Assembly: GCF_001571225.1 (NCBI RefSeq)
Contig: NZ_BCTJ01000002.1
Coordinates: 1 to 64,000, forward strand
Source of the DNA: Hydrogenophaga palleronii NBRC 102513
GTDB lineage: Bacteria > Pseudomonadota > Gammaproteobacteria > Burkholderiales > Burkholderiaceae_C
Length of the DNA: 64,000 bases
Reading direction: 5' to 3'
Part shown: positions 9,397-18,203 of the stretch, one piece after another
Layout: each line of letters starts with the position of its first letter
Position numbering within the stretch: position 1 is the first letter of the stretch
Notes under the pieces: generated by a model
What the model saw: only the letters and a program-made list of their open reading frames with translations
Told to the model about the DNA's origin: nothing
The model's database searches: none
Position numbers and translations under genes: made by a program

Positions 9397-9482
9397 GTCC
9401 CCCCCCGCGCCGCGCCTGCGGCGCGTCACCCCCCAGGGGGCGACACCTGAGGCCCGGCAAAGCCGGTTCCTCGGTGTCCTGG
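9397..9482 (+). repeat. Post-stop palindromic element, family 2, copy 3
   Basis: Begins two bases after the boxA stop. The outer stem is GACACC (9442-9447) with GGTGTC (9473-9478) around CCGGC-AAA-GCCGG. The first two stems are nearly the same as in copies 2 and 4. It may close the box transcript. Confidence 0.75.
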
Positions 9483-9600
9483 TTTGGGCGCGCTGGCGTG
9501 CCAAGGTTCAGGGTTTCCCCGCGCATGCCGCAGCGCGGGGCGGGGTGAAACGGCCTGAAGGGCACTTCTCCCGGGGGTATGGCTTACAGTCGGTCTTCGT

Positions 9601-10233
9601 ATGAAGATTGAACATATGTCGCCCTCCGCCCGCCAACGCCCCGCCATCGAAGTGGATGTGGTGATGCGGCGCGAGCCCGTCATCGGCCCCATGAGCCGCT
9701 GGCAGGCCTGGCGCTGGGTGCTGGCCGACGTGATGGTGCGCAGCGATCCGGAGCAGACCGGCCCGCAGGCCGCGCACACCTCGCACGAACCGCAGGCGGT
9801 GGAGCCGGTGGACGCCACCGGCAACGATGGGCAGGCCACGCACTGGTTGTTCCCCGGTTTTCGCGTCGAGCTGTTCCGCGACGACGCCGAGGGTTACCTG
9901 CTCAACGTCCACAGCCCGCAGCCCTGCTTCTGGGTCTTCTGGCGCGCCGACGAAGAGCGCCTGCTGGACGGCGAACCCATGGCCGTGCCGCAGATCGTCA
10001 CCCTGAGTTACCACGACGCCGGCCGCTGGCTCGACGCCCAGGAACGGGTCGACCAGGTGCCCGCGCCGCCCGAGGTGGTGGAATGGTTGCGCGCTTTTGT
10101 CGACGTGACCTACCAGCCCGAGCCGAAGAAACGCAAGCGCCCGGACAGCTTCAAGCCGCTCACCGACCGCTTCGGCCAGCCGGTGCGCATCAGCACCGAA
10201 AAGATCCGTGGCGGTGGGCCACCGGGACGCTGA
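9601..10233 (+). CDS. DUF3305 protein of the formate dehydrogenase region
   Basis: 210-aa soluble protein I recognise as DUF3305 (RQRPAIEVDVVMRREPVIGPMSRW.. near the N-terminus). This family is usually found beside formate dehydrogenase assembly genes; its biochemical role is unknown. Start is uncertain: ATG 9601 or ATG 9616 (MSPSAR), neither with a strong ribosome binding site. The next gene, DUF3306, begins 3 bp after its stop, so the four assembly genes 9601-13613 look like one operon. The C-terminus is basic (PEPKKRKRPDSF). Confidence 0.75.
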   Translation: MKIEHMSPSARQRPAIEVDVVMRREPVIGPMSRWQAWRWVLADVMVRSDPEQTGPQAAHTSHEPQAVEPVDATGNDGQATHWLFPGFRVELFRDDAEGYLLNVHSPQPCFWVFWRADEERLLDGEPMAVPQIVTLSYHDAGRWLDAQERVDQVPAPPEVVEWLRAFVDVTYQPEPKKRKRPDSFKPLTDRFGQPVRISTEKIRGGGPPGR

Positions 10234-10235
10234 AC

Positions 10236-10943
10236 ATGGCGACGGACGACGACAACGGCAGTTTCTTCTCGCGCTGGTCGCGCCGCAAGGTGCAGGTGCG
10301 CTCGGGCGAGCCGGTGGCGCCCGAGGCGCCGGCCGCGGTGGCTGCACCGGTGCCCGTGCCTGCGGCCAGGGTGGCCGCACCCGTTGCGCTGGATGCGTCT
10401 GCGCCTCCAGCCACCGAAGCGCAAGCCGAAGTGCAAGGCGAAACGCAGGCCGAAGCCCCGCCCGTGCTCACGCTGGACGACGTCGCCCGCCTCACGCCCC
10501 AGTCCGACTATTCGGCCTTCGTGGCCCGCGATGTGCCCGCCAACGTGCGCAACGCCGCGGTGAAGAAGCTGTTCACCGATCCGCACTACAACGTGATGGA
10601 CGGGCTCGACATCTACATCGACGACTACTCCAAGCCCAGCCCGCTGTCGGCCGCCGAACTGGCCAGCATGGTGGGCGCGCGTTTCCTGAAGCTGGTGGAC
10701 GACCCCGACGAGGCCAAAGCGCCCGCAGCGGCCACCGGCAGTGCATCCCCGAACCACACACCCACACAACAACAAGCGGAAACGGCCGAACAACAGGCCG
10801 CACCCGACGCTGCCGGCGACCCCCTCGCCGGTGACTCCCCCGTGTCCGACACACCGGAACACCCCCACGATGACCACGCTGATCTGCAATTGCAACGAGA
10901 CGATGTCCCTGAACCCCCGGGTTCTGGGCGACGCACTGGATGA
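10236..10943 (+). CDS. DUF3306 protein of the formate dehydrogenase region
   Basis: 235-aa protein starting MATDDDNGSFFSRWSRRK, the usual opening of DUF3306. An Ala/Pro/Glu-rich disordered segment at about 25-80 precedes the conserved core (LTLDDVARLTPQSDYSAFVARDVPANVRNAA, about residues 82-112, then FTDPHYNVMDGLDIYIDDYS). A disordered C-terminal tail follows. Function is unknown; the family accompanies FDH genes. Its 3' end overlaps the next gene by about 74 bp in another frame, which supports coupled translation or a later start for that gene. Confidence 0.75.
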   Translation: MATDDDNGSFFSRWSRRKVQVRSGEPVAPEAPAAVAAPVPVPAARVAAPVALDASAPPATEAQAEVQGETQAEAPPVLTLDDVARLTPQSDYSAFVARDVPANVRNAAVKKLFTDPHYNVMDGLDIYIDDYSKPSPLSAAELASMVGARFLKLVDDPDEAKAPAAATGSASPNHTPTQQQAETAEQQAAPDAAGDPLAGDSPVSDTPEHPHDDHADLQLQRDDVPEPPGSGRRTG

Positions 10944-12975
10944 AGACCTGACCCTGCACACCAGCCTGTGCCGCCGCGACGCGCCCGCCTTCCAGAAGGC
11001 CAGCCGAAACGGTGACGAGCTGGTGGTGGCCTGCACGCAGGAGAGCCGTCTCTTCACCGAACTGGCGGAGCAGACCGAGGGCGCAGTGCCGCTCGACGTG
11101 CGCCCGATCCACTTCGTCAACATCCGCGAAACCGGCGGCTGGGGCCGCGAAGGCGCGCGCGCCATGCCGAAGATGGCCGCACTGCTGGCCGCGGCGCGCC
11201 TGCCCGATCCCGAGCCGGTGCCCACCGTCACCTACAAGAGCGAAGGGCGGCTGCTGATCATCGGCGCGCTCGACCAGGGCGAACGCATCGCCGCGATGGT
11301 GGGCGACGTGCTGCAGGTCAGCCTGATGGCCACCGGCGGCCGTGGTGCGCAGGAGCGCCGCTACCCGGTGATCGCCGGTGCGCTGCAGCAGGTGCGCGGC
11401 TGGCTCGGCGCGTTCGACGTGCAGTGGAGCGCCAACAATCCGATCGACCTCGACCTCTGCACGCGCTGCAACGCCTGCCTGTCGGCCTGCCCGGAAGACG
11501 CCATCGGCACCGACTACCAGATCGACATGGCCAAGTGCAGTGGCCACCGCGCCTGCGTGAAGGCCTGCGAGTCGGTCGGCGCCATCAACTTCCAGCGCGA
11601 GCCGCAACAACACAGCGAGCGCTTCGACATCGTGCTCGACCTGCGCGACGCGCCGGCCTTCAGCCAGCACGCGCACCCGCAAGGCTATTTTCACCTGGCC
11701 GGCGGCCTGAACGCCGACAGCGCCATGGCCACCGTGATCCAACTGCGTGAGCTGGTGGGCGAATTCGAGAAACCCAAGTTCTTCACCTACAAGCAGAAGC
11801 TGTGCGCGCACGGCCGCAACGGCACCGTGGCCTGCAACGCCTGCGTCGAGGTCTGCTCGGCGCTCGCGGTGTCCAGCGACATCCAGCGCAACCAGATCGT
11901 CGTCAACCCCAACCTCTGCGTGGGCTGCGGCGCCTGCACCACCGTGTGCCCCACGGGCGCACTGACCTACGCCTACCCACGCGCCAGCGAGCAGGGCGTG
12001 AAGCTGCGCACCCTGCTGGCCACCTACGCCAAGGCCGGCGGCCAGGACGCGGCCGTGCTGCTGCACAGCGACAAGGCCGGCACCGCGCTGGTGGGCGAGC
12101 TGGGCCGCAGCGCCTCGATGCAGCGGCAGCGCGTGCGTGGTGTGCCTGCGCGCGTGATCCCGCTGCCCCTGTGGCACAGCGCCTCGGTCGGGCTCGATGT
12201 CTGGCTCTCGGCCTTTGCCTATGGCGCGTCCCAGGTGTGGGTGCTGATGACCGGCGAAGAAGCGCCGCAGTACCGCGATGCGGTGCGCGAACAGATGGCG
12301 GTGGCCCAGGCCATCGTCACCGGCCTGGGCTACAGCGGCCAGCACTTCCGCCTGATCGAGGCCAGCGACCTGACCGCGCTGGACGCCGCACTGGGCGACG
12401 CACCCGCGCAGACCGTCAAGCGCCGCGCCACCTTTGCCATCCAGGCCGAGAAGCGCGCCACCGTCGAGCTCGCGCTCGACCACCTGCTGCAGGACAGCGC
12501 CAGCCAGCGCAGCAACACCGCGGAAGCCATTGCGCTGCCCGGTGCATCGCTGCTCGGCACCATTGCCGTCAACAAGGACACCTGCACGCTGTGCCTGAGC
12601 TGCGTGAGCGCCTGCCCGGCGAACGCGCTGCAGGACAACACCGAGCGGCCCCAGCTGCGCTTCATCGAAAAGAACTGCGTGCAATGCGGCCTGTGCGCCA
12701 GCACCTGCCCGGAAGACGCCATCACGCTGCAGCCGCGCCTGCTGCTGGGCGAGCAGCGCAAGCAGTTGCGTGTGCTCAACGAGGCGCAGCCCTATCACTG
12801 CATCCGCTGTGCCAAACCGTTCGGCACGCTCAAGGGCATTGAAGTGATGCTGGCCAAGCTCTCGGGCCACGCCATGTTCCAGGGCGAGGCGCTGGAGCGC
12901 CTGAAGATGTGCGGCGACTGCCGCGTGGTGGACCTGTATTCCAACCCGGACGAAGCCCGGATTCACGACCTTTGA
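10870..12975 (+). CDS. Poly-4Fe-4S ferredoxin-like protein, formate dehydrogenase accessory
   Basis: About 701-aa cytoplasmic iron-sulfur protein with no signal peptide. At least four cluster motifs are visible: CTRCNACLSACP, CVGCGACTTVCP, CTLCLSCVSACP and CVQCGLCASTCP, and the N-terminus carries CNCNET. I start it at MTTLICNCNE because homologues begin there; the frame stays open upstream inside the DUF3306 gene. It is placed between DUF3306 and a TorD-like chaperone, so a role in electron transfer to, or maturation of, the formate dehydrogenase is likely. The substrate and partner are not shown by the sequence. Confidence 0.8.
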   Translation: MTTLICNCNETMSLNPRVLGDALDEDLTLHTSLCRRDAPAFQKASRNGDELVVACTQESRLFTELAEQTEGAVPLDVRPIHFVNIRETGGWGREGARAMPKMAALLAAARLPDPEPVPTVTYKSEGRLLIIGALDQGERIAAMVGDVLQVSLMATGGRGAQERRYPVIAGALQQVRGWLGAFDVQWSANNPIDLDLCTRCNACLSACPEDAIGTDYQIDMAKCSGHRACVKACESVGAINFQREPQQHSERFDIVLDLRDAPAFSQHAHPQGYFHLAGGLNADSAMATVIQLRELVGEFEKPKFFTYKQKLCAHGRNGTVACNACVEVCSALAVSSDIQRNQIVVNPNLCVGCGACTTVCPTGALTYAYPRASEQGVKLRTLLATYAKAGGQDAAVLLHSDKAGTALVGELGRSASMQRQRVRGVPARVIPLPLWHSASVGLDVWLSAFAYGASQVWVLMTGEEAPQYRDAVREQMAVAQAIVTGLGYSGQHFRLIEASDLTALDAALGDAPAQTVKRRATFAIQAEKRATVELALDHLLQDSASQRSNTAEAIALPGASLLGTIAVNKDTCTLCLSCVSACPANALQDNTERPQLRFIEKNCVQCGLCASTCPEDAITLQPRLLLGEQRKQLRVLNEAQPYHCIRCAKPFGTLKGIEVMLAKLSGHAMFQGEALERLKMCGDCRVVDLYSNPDEARIHDL

Positions 12976-12992
12976 AGCAAGCGCACGCCGCC

Positions 12993-13613
12993 ATGAACAA
13001 CGCCATTCCCGTCTCGTCCTCGTCGCTGGACGAAGAAACCGCCCGCGCCGAGGTCTACGGCCTGCTGGCCGCGCTGTACTACGCGCCGCCGCCGGCCGAG
13101 CTGATGTCGCAACTGCGTGTCGCCGTCACCGAAGCACCCGCTGCCGGTGGATTCCTGGAAGAGCCCTGGCGCGAGGTGGTGGCCGCCGCGCGCGCACTGA
13201 GCGACGACGAGGTGGCGCAGGAGTACGACGCCCTGTTCGGCGGCGTCGGCCGGCCCGAGGTGTACCTGTTCGGCTCGCACTACCTGAGCGGCTTCCTGAA
13301 CGAGAAGCCGCTGGCCATCCTGCGCACCGACCTGGCCGCGCTCGGCCTGGCGCGCGACGAGACCATGCCCGAGACCGAAGACCACGTGGCCTACCTGTGC
13401 GAGGTGATGCGCTATCTGATCGCCGGCGACGATGTGGCGGTGGCCAACCTGACGCAGCAGCAGGCCTTCTACACCACCCACCTGCAGCCCTGGCTGCCGC
13501 AGCTGTGCGACGCCATCGCGGCGCACCCCAAGGCGCATTTCTATGCCGCGCTGGCCGGCTTCACCCGGGCCTTCTTCAACGTGGAGACCCAGGGTTTCGA
13601 CATGCTGGTGTGA
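12993..13613 (+). CDS. TorD/DmsD-family molybdoenzyme chaperone
   Basis: 206-aa all-alpha protein of the TorD family, which binds and protects the immature catalytic subunit of molybdoenzymes before Tat export. Conserved features include VYGLLAALYYAPPPAEL near the N-terminus, EYDALFGG, and LCEVMRYLI in the middle. It follows the ferredoxin gene by 17 bp. Context makes the FDH alpha subunit (18204-21179) the probable client. Confidence 0.82.
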   Translation: MNNAIPVSSSSLDEETARAEVYGLLAALYYAPPPAELMSQLRVAVTEAPAAGGFLEEPWREVVAAARALSDDEVAQEYDALFGGVGRPEVYLFGSHYLSGFLNEKPLAILRTDLAALGLARDETMPETEDHVAYLCEVMRYLIAGDDVAVANLTQQQAFYTTHLQPWLPQLCDAIAAHPKAHFYAALAGFTRAFFNVETQGFDMLV

Positions 13614-13934
13614 CGGGATGGGGGCGCGCTGAGGTCTCGTTCAAAGACCTCGCGCCAGGCCGGTGGCGGCACCCGCCTGCTCCGGCCTTGTCGCGGGTGT
13701 CTGCCCGGGTCCGCCTGCAGCACGGTGTCAACGCCTTGGCGGGTGCTCAGCCTCTGTGGCAACCGCGAACGAGGGCCTGCGCATGCGGGCACCACCACCG
13801 TCCTGCAACGCACCTGTGCATGCAAACGTTGGTGTGCCTGTCACGCCGTGCACCCGCGACAAGCCGGCGACTGGCTGGGCCGGGCCACGCGACCACCCAG
13901 CCCCCTTGGCGCGAAGCCTTCCGCGCAACAGAGC
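13614..13934. other. Gap with no recognised feature
   Basis: 321 bp between the TorD-like gene and the end of the histidine kinase gene (convergent). I see no convincing gene, RNA gene or strong terminator; open frames here have no family character. Confidence 0.4.
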
Positions 13935-16046
13935 TCAAAGCCCCCCAGGCCGCCCATCCCCGGTCGGCGCGGCGGCAGGTGCCTGCGGTTCGGTGAGCAG
14001 GGACACGCAGAACGAAGCGCCCGCGGTGCCCTCGCGGTTGGTGGCCGTGATGTGCCCGCCGTAGCGCTCCACCAGCCCCTGGCTGATCCACAGGCCCAGG
14101 CCGTTGCCGTCGTTGCGGGTCGTGAAGAAGGGGCGGAACAAACGCTCCAGCACGGCGGGTGAGAGCCCCGCGCCGCTGTCCAGCACCCACAGGCGCACGC
14201 CCGGGCGCCCTTGCGGGTCGGTCCAGTCCTGCGTTTCCAGGCGCAGCACACCGCCCTGCGGCATGGCCTGGATCGCGTTGATCAGCAGGTTGATCACCAC
14301 CTGCTGCAGCTCCTGCCGGTTGCAGCCCACGCGCCGCGTGGCATGTGACTCGCGCTGCACCTCGATGCGCGTCTGCGCCAGCAGGTGGCCCACCAGCACC
14401 AGGCAGTCGTCCAGCGTGCGGTGGATGTCCAGCGCCTCGACATACCCGGCGTACTCGGTGGGCCGCGCGTACTGCAGCAGCTGCGTGACGATGATGCGCA
14501 TGCGCTCCACCTGTTCGTCCAGCAGCTGCAACTCGGCGCGCACCGGGCGACCGGCCTCGCCCAGCGTTTCGCGCATCAAATCCAGGTTGCCCTGCATCAC
14601 CGCAATCGGGTTGTTGATCTCGTGCGCAATGCTCGCCGTGAGCTGGCCGATGGCGGCCAGCTTCTCGCTCTTCACCAGTTGCTGCTGCGCCAGCTGCAGC
14701 GCCGCGTTGCTGGCCTCCAGCTCCTGCGTGCGCTCGGCCACCTTGTGGTCGAGCTGCTCGCCCCAGCGCTGCAGCGCGGCGGTCTTGTCGTCGATGGTGT
14801 CGAGCAGTTCGTCCAGGTGGCCGGCCAACGCGCCGAGTTCGTCGCGCGCGGGAATGGCGCCCACACGCGCCTGCGTCTGGCCTTCTTCCACCAGCTGCAT
14901 GGTGCGGTTCATGCGCTGCACCGGCTGGAAGATGCTGCGCGCCCAGCGCAGCGAGAACCAGGCCGAGAGCGCCATCACGCCGAGGAAGATCAGGCCCATC
15001 ACGCCGAGCATGGCGTAACGCACCAGGCGAAAAGGCGCTTCCAGGTAACCGACGTAGAGCATGCCGATGCGCTGGTCGTGCGCGTCCAGCAGAGGCTCGT
15101 AGGCCGAGACGTACCAGTCGTTGACCACGAAGGCGCGGTCCAGCCAGGTCTGGCCGCGCTCCAGCACCGCGTCGCGCACGGTCTGCGAGACACGCGTGCC
15201 GATGGCGCGCTGGTCCTGGAACAGGCGCACGTTGGTGGTGATGCGCACGTCGTCCATGAACAGCGTGGCCGTGCCCTGGCTGCCGAAGGGCAGGGAGCCT
15301 TCGGGGTAGACGATGCGGTTGATGTGGTCGATGAAATCCAGGTTCTGGTTCAGCAGCAGGCCACCGGCCAGCACGGCGATGGTCTGGCCGCTGGCGTTGC
15401 GCACCGGGTGGGTGGAGAGCATCACCAGCGCGCGGTGCTCGGCGTCGCGCGTGTCGGGTGCGGCGTTGCGCGTGGCCACGAGCGGAATGCGCAGGCGTGC
15501 CGCGAGGTGTGGTGCGAGCGCCTCCAGTTCGTCAGGCCCGAGCACCAGCAGCCTGGCGTTGGCGCTGGTGCGGCTGACGTTCAGCGAATCGCCGAGCGCA
15601 GGCGGCATCAGCGGAGCCGGTGCGGCCGTGTCTTCCCGGCCCTGGCCGGTGGGCACGGCGCGCGCCAGCGACCGGCCTTGCGGGTCATAGAGCAGCAGGA
15701 AATCCAGGCCGAGTCGCTCGCGGCCGAGCGCGAGCTGCTGGTTCAGCGCCTGCCCCCGGTCTGGCTCTGGCGTGGCGGCGTGCAGGGCTGTGTAGAGCGA
15801 CTGCGAGGCGGCCACGCCCAGCGTGCCCGAGCCCACCTCGCTGAGCACCTGTTCGAAGTACCCATGCGCCACCGCCAGGTCGCTGCGCACCTTGGTGATG
15901 AGCAAACGGTCGTACGCCACATTGCCCCACAGGGCCAGCGCGATCACCAGCATCGGAAACGCCACCAGCAGCGGCAGCAGCGCCATCGCCAGCAGCTTGT
16001 TGCGGACCGAACCGGCCAGCCAGCGGGGCGTGCGCCAGACGCTCAT
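13935..16046 (-). CDS. Membrane sensor histidine kinase
   Basis: About 703-aa two-component sensor. TM helix 1 lies at about residues 18-42, a large periplasmic Cache-like sensor domain at 45-340, and TM helix 2 at about 345-367. A HAMP region, a coiled coil, a HisKA domain with the phospho-acceptor box SIAHEINNPIAVM (His near 475) and a C-terminal HATPase follow. I start at MSVWRTPRW, since the 40 codons upstream do not resemble protein. It is followed in the transcript direction by no obvious partner and preceded by the regulator gene, so regulator and kinase form one minus-strand operon. The ligand is unknown; position between FDH assembly and structural genes suggests formate or a related signal. 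Confidence 0.88.
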   Translation of the reverse strand: MSVWRTPRWLAGSVRNKLLAMALLPLLVAFPMLVIALALWGNVAYDRLLITKVRSDLAVAHGYFEQVLSEVGSGTLGVAASQSLYTALHAATPEPDRGQALNQQLALGRERLGLDFLLLYDPQGRSLARAVPTGQGREDTAAPAPLMPPALGDSLNVSRTSANARLLVLGPDELEALAPHLAARLRIPLVATRNAAPDTRDAEHRALVMLSTHPVRNASGQTIAVLAGGLLLNQNLDFIDHINRIVYPEGSLPFGSQGTATLFMDDVRITTNVRLFQDQRAIGTRVSQTVRDAVLERGQTWLDRAFVVNDWYVSAYEPLLDAHDQRIGMLYVGYLEAPFRLVRYAMLGVMGLIFLGVMALSAWFSLRWARSIFQPVQRMNRTMQLVEEGQTQARVGAIPARDELGALAGHLDELLDTIDDKTAALQRWGEQLDHKVAERTQELEASNAALQLAQQQLVKSEKLAAIGQLTASIAHEINNPIAVMQGNLDLMRETLGEAGRPVRAELQLLDEQVERMRIIVTQLLQYARPTEYAGYVEALDIHRTLDDCLVLVGHLLAQTRIEVQRESHATRRVGCNRQELQQVVINLLINAIQAMPQGGVLRLETQDWTDPQGRPGVRLWVLDSGAGLSPAVLERLFRPFFTTRNDGNGLGLWISQGLVERYGGHITATNREGTAGASFCVSLLTEPQAPAAAPTGDGRPGGL

Positions 16047-16095
16047 GCGGAATGTTTCCCCATCCGGAGGCGCGCGAAGCGCGGCGGGGGTGTGT

Positions 16096-17472
16096 TCACG
16101 GGCTACCCCATTCGGCCACGCGGCGTTCCAGCGTGCGCCGCGACACACCCAGCAACTGCGCGGCACGTGTCTTGTCGCCCTGCACCGATTCGAGCACCGA
16201 GAGGATGTGCAGCTTCTCCAGCGTGTGCAGGTCGGTCGGCACGGTGCGGGTGTCAGGGGCGCGGGCGTCGCCGGGGTAGAGCGCCGACACGTTGAGGCTG
16301 CCCAGGATCAGCGAGCGTTCGATCAGGTTGCGCAGCTCGCGCACATTGCCCGGCCAGTGGTACTGGTGCAGGAAGTCCATCTCGGTCTCGCTGATCGTCA
16401 GCGGATCGACGCCGAGCGAGGGCGCGAGCTGGTCGATGAAGTGCGCCGCCAGTTCGGCGATGTCGTCCTTGTGTTCGCGCAGCGGCGGCAGCGTGAGGTC
16501 CACCACCTCCAGGCGGAAGAACAGATCCTTGCGGAAGCGGCCCGCGGCCACCTCGTCGCTGAGCTGGCGGTTGGTGGCGGCGACGATGCGCAGGTTCAGC
16601 GGCACCAGCTGTTCGCTGCCCACCGGGCGGATGTTGAGGTCTTCGATGGCACGCAGCAGCGTGGCCTGGATCGGCAGCGGCAGCTCGGCGATTTCGTCCA
16701 GGAACAACGTGCCGCCCTGCGCGTAGTGGAACAGGCCGTCGCGCGCGCGTGTGGCGCCGGCGAAGGCGCCCTTGGCGTGGCCGAACAGTTCGCTCTCGAT
16801 CAGCTCGGGCGACATGCCGGCGCAGTTGACTGGCACGAAGGGGCCGCTGGCGCGGCTGCTGCGGGCGTGCAGCTCGCGCGCCACCAGCTCTTTGCCGGTG
16901 CCCGACTCGCCCTGCAGCAGCACCGTGCTGTCGACTGCGGCCACGCGGTCGATCGAGGTGCGCAACTGCTGCATGGCCTCCGAGCTGCCGAGCACGGCAC
17001 CGCGCCCGGGTGCGCTGGTGACCGCGCGGCGCAGCACGAAGTTCTCGCGCCGCAGCCGCGAGCGCTCATAACAGTGCTTCACCGCGTTGAGGATCTGCGG
17101 CACACGGAAGGGCTTGAGGATGAAGTCGGACGCGCCCGCGCGCAGCGCTTCGATGGCGGTGTCCAGATCGGCGAAGGCGGTGATGAGGATCACCTCGCCG
17201 GTGAAGCCCTGCTCACGCAGTTCCTTGAGCCAGACCACGCCGCTTTTGCCCGGCAGGGAGATGTCGAGGATCACCAGGTCCACATGGTGGCCACGCAGCC
17301 ACTGCGCGCCGTCTTCGGCGCTGCCCGCGCTCATCACGAAGTGGCAACGTGGTGCCAGCGTCTTGACGAGAAAGTTGAGCATGCCCTGTTCGTCGTCGAC
17401 GATCAGGATCGACCAGTCGGGCCAGCCTTCAAGGGTTCGTTCGGGGGAAGGGGGGAGAAATGAGGTGTCCAC
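16096..17472 (-). CDS. Sigma54-dependent response regulator (NtrC type)
   Basis: About 458-aa activator. Receiver domain (acidic D26/D27, acceptor D70, K120), AAA+ domain with Walker A GESGTGKE (188-195), and C-terminal Fis-type helix-turn-helix (TRAAQLLGVSRRTLERRV). The sigma54-contact motif reads GAFAGA (235-240) instead of GAFTGA. I place the start at GTG 17472, just before the receiver; an open frame extends about 60 codons upstream but is not protein-like, and no clear ribosome binding site decides it. It is paired with the kinase at 13935. A perfect palindrome at 17574-17590 upstream and a sigma54 promoter before the fdh genes point to control of formate dehydrogenase. Confidence 0.87.
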   Translation of the reverse strand: MDTSFLPPSPERTLEGWPDWSILIVDDEQGMLNFLVKTLAPRCHFVMSAGSAEDGAQWLRGHHVDLVILDISLPGKSGVVWLKELREQGFTGEVILITAFADLDTAIEALRAGASDFILKPFRVPQILNAVKHCYERSRLRRENFVLRRAVTSAPGRGAVLGSSEAMQQLRTSIDRVAAVDSTVLLQGESGTGKELVARELHARSSRASGPFVPVNCAGMSPELIESELFGHAKGAFAGATRARDGLFHYAQGGTLFLDEIAELPLPIQATLLRAIEDLNIRPVGSEQLVPLNLRIVAATNRQLSDEVAAGRFRKDLFFRLEVVDLTLPPLREHKDDIAELAAHFIDQLAPSLGVDPLTISETEMDFLHQYHWPGNVRELRNLIERSLILGSLNVSALYPGDARAPDTRTVPTDLHTLEKLHILSVLESVQGDKTRAAQLLGVSRRTLERRVAEWGSP

Positions 17473-17573
17473 GTGCGGCGATTCTACGGATGAAGCTGAC
17501 GAAATCAGTGGGGTATTGCGGGTTTTCGAGGGCCTGCGCAGCGTGTGCTCGCGCCAGGTTGCGGCGACGGGCG

Positions 17574-17590
17574 TGCGACAAGTTGTCGCA
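17574..17590. promoter_or_regulatory. Perfect palindrome, likely activator binding site
   Basis: TGCGACAAGTTGTCGCA is an 8-1-8 perfect inverted repeat. It sits about 100 bp upstream of the regulator start and about 170 bp upstream of the candidate -24/-12 promoter at 17756. This is the usual place and shape of an enhancer site for NtrC-type regulators. Confidence 0.55.
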
Positions 17591-17755
17591 AGCGCGAGGT
17601 GCGGCCGTGTGCTGCAGCGCCCACCAGGCATGGCTTTTCCCCGGGCATGACGTGGCACGCGCAGGAGTCAACAGGCGCGTGATCCGCATGCACACAGGGA
17701 ATGCCGCGCATGGCTTGGCCGGGGTATCGCGGGGGCGCGCATCGCTGCGCCAACA

Positions 17756-17771
17756 TGGCACGGTTCTGGCT
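17756..17771 (+). promoter_or_regulatory. Candidate sigma54 promoter for the fdh operon
   Basis: TGGCACGGTTCTGGCT matches the -24/-12 consensus (TGGCAC, five bases, TTGC) with one mismatch and has the required GG-N10-GC spacing. It faces the fdh genes, leaving an untranslated leader of about 170 bp. The adjacent NtrC-type regulator supports it. Confidence 0.5.
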
Positions 17772-17817
17772 ATGAATCGGCCAGCGCGCGCGTGCTCCGC
17801 GCTGCGATTTCTGGCGA

Positions 17818-17832
17818 TGAGAATGGCTCTCA
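17818..17832. promoter_or_regulatory. Possible Fur-like box
   Basis: TGAGAATGGCTCTCA resembles the 7-1-7 Fur box, with imperfect symmetry in the right arm. It lies in the fdh leader. The protein products are rich in iron-sulfur clusters, but this is weak evidence. Confidence 0.25.
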
Positions 17833-17950
17833 TTTCGCGGGCGCGTACCCCTTGTGACTGCCTTGCATAGGTGGTGGCTGCGGGTTAGATTCGACTTATG
17901 CAAAAGGCCCGCATGTTGTGATGTGCGGCCGTTCATAACAGGAGACATGC

Positions 17951-18184
17951 ATGAACAAGTCCCCACGAAACACGTCTGAAGAAGCCCGTCCAAGCCTCAA
18001 GCGCCGCACCCTGTTTGCGGGCGCGTCCACCGTCGGCGCACTCGCTGCCGCGGCCACCCTGTTGCCCCGTGTGTTGCCCGAAGAGGCGACCGCAGCAGCG
18101 CCCAAGCCGGCAGCGCCGGCCAATGGCGGCGGCTACTCGCTCAGCGAGCACGTCAAGCGGTATTACCAGACCACGCGCATCTGA
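17951..18184 (+). CDS. Formate dehydrogenase region Tat-targeted small protein
   Basis: 77-aa protein with a twin-arginine signal (KRRTLFAG, Arg18-Arg19) and a short hydrophobic stretch. It ends in the conserved tail YSLSEHVKRYYQTTRI typical of the small Tat proteins encoded just before FDH alpha subunits. Ribosome binding site AGGAGA lies 5-10 bp upstream. The function is not established; an assembly or accessory subunit role at the periplasmic side of the membrane is likely. The FDH alpha gene follows after 19 bp. Confidence 0.82.
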   Translation: MNKSPRNTSEEARPSLKRRTLFAGASTVGALAAAATLLPRVLPEEATAAAPKPAAPANGGGYSLSEHVKRYYQTTRI

Positions 18185-18203
18185 GCGAACAGGAGCTCTT
18201 TCC

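Noticed and set aside
13614..13934. Frames between the TorD-like gene and the kinase gene
   Set aside because: No homologue-like features and no ribosome binding site.
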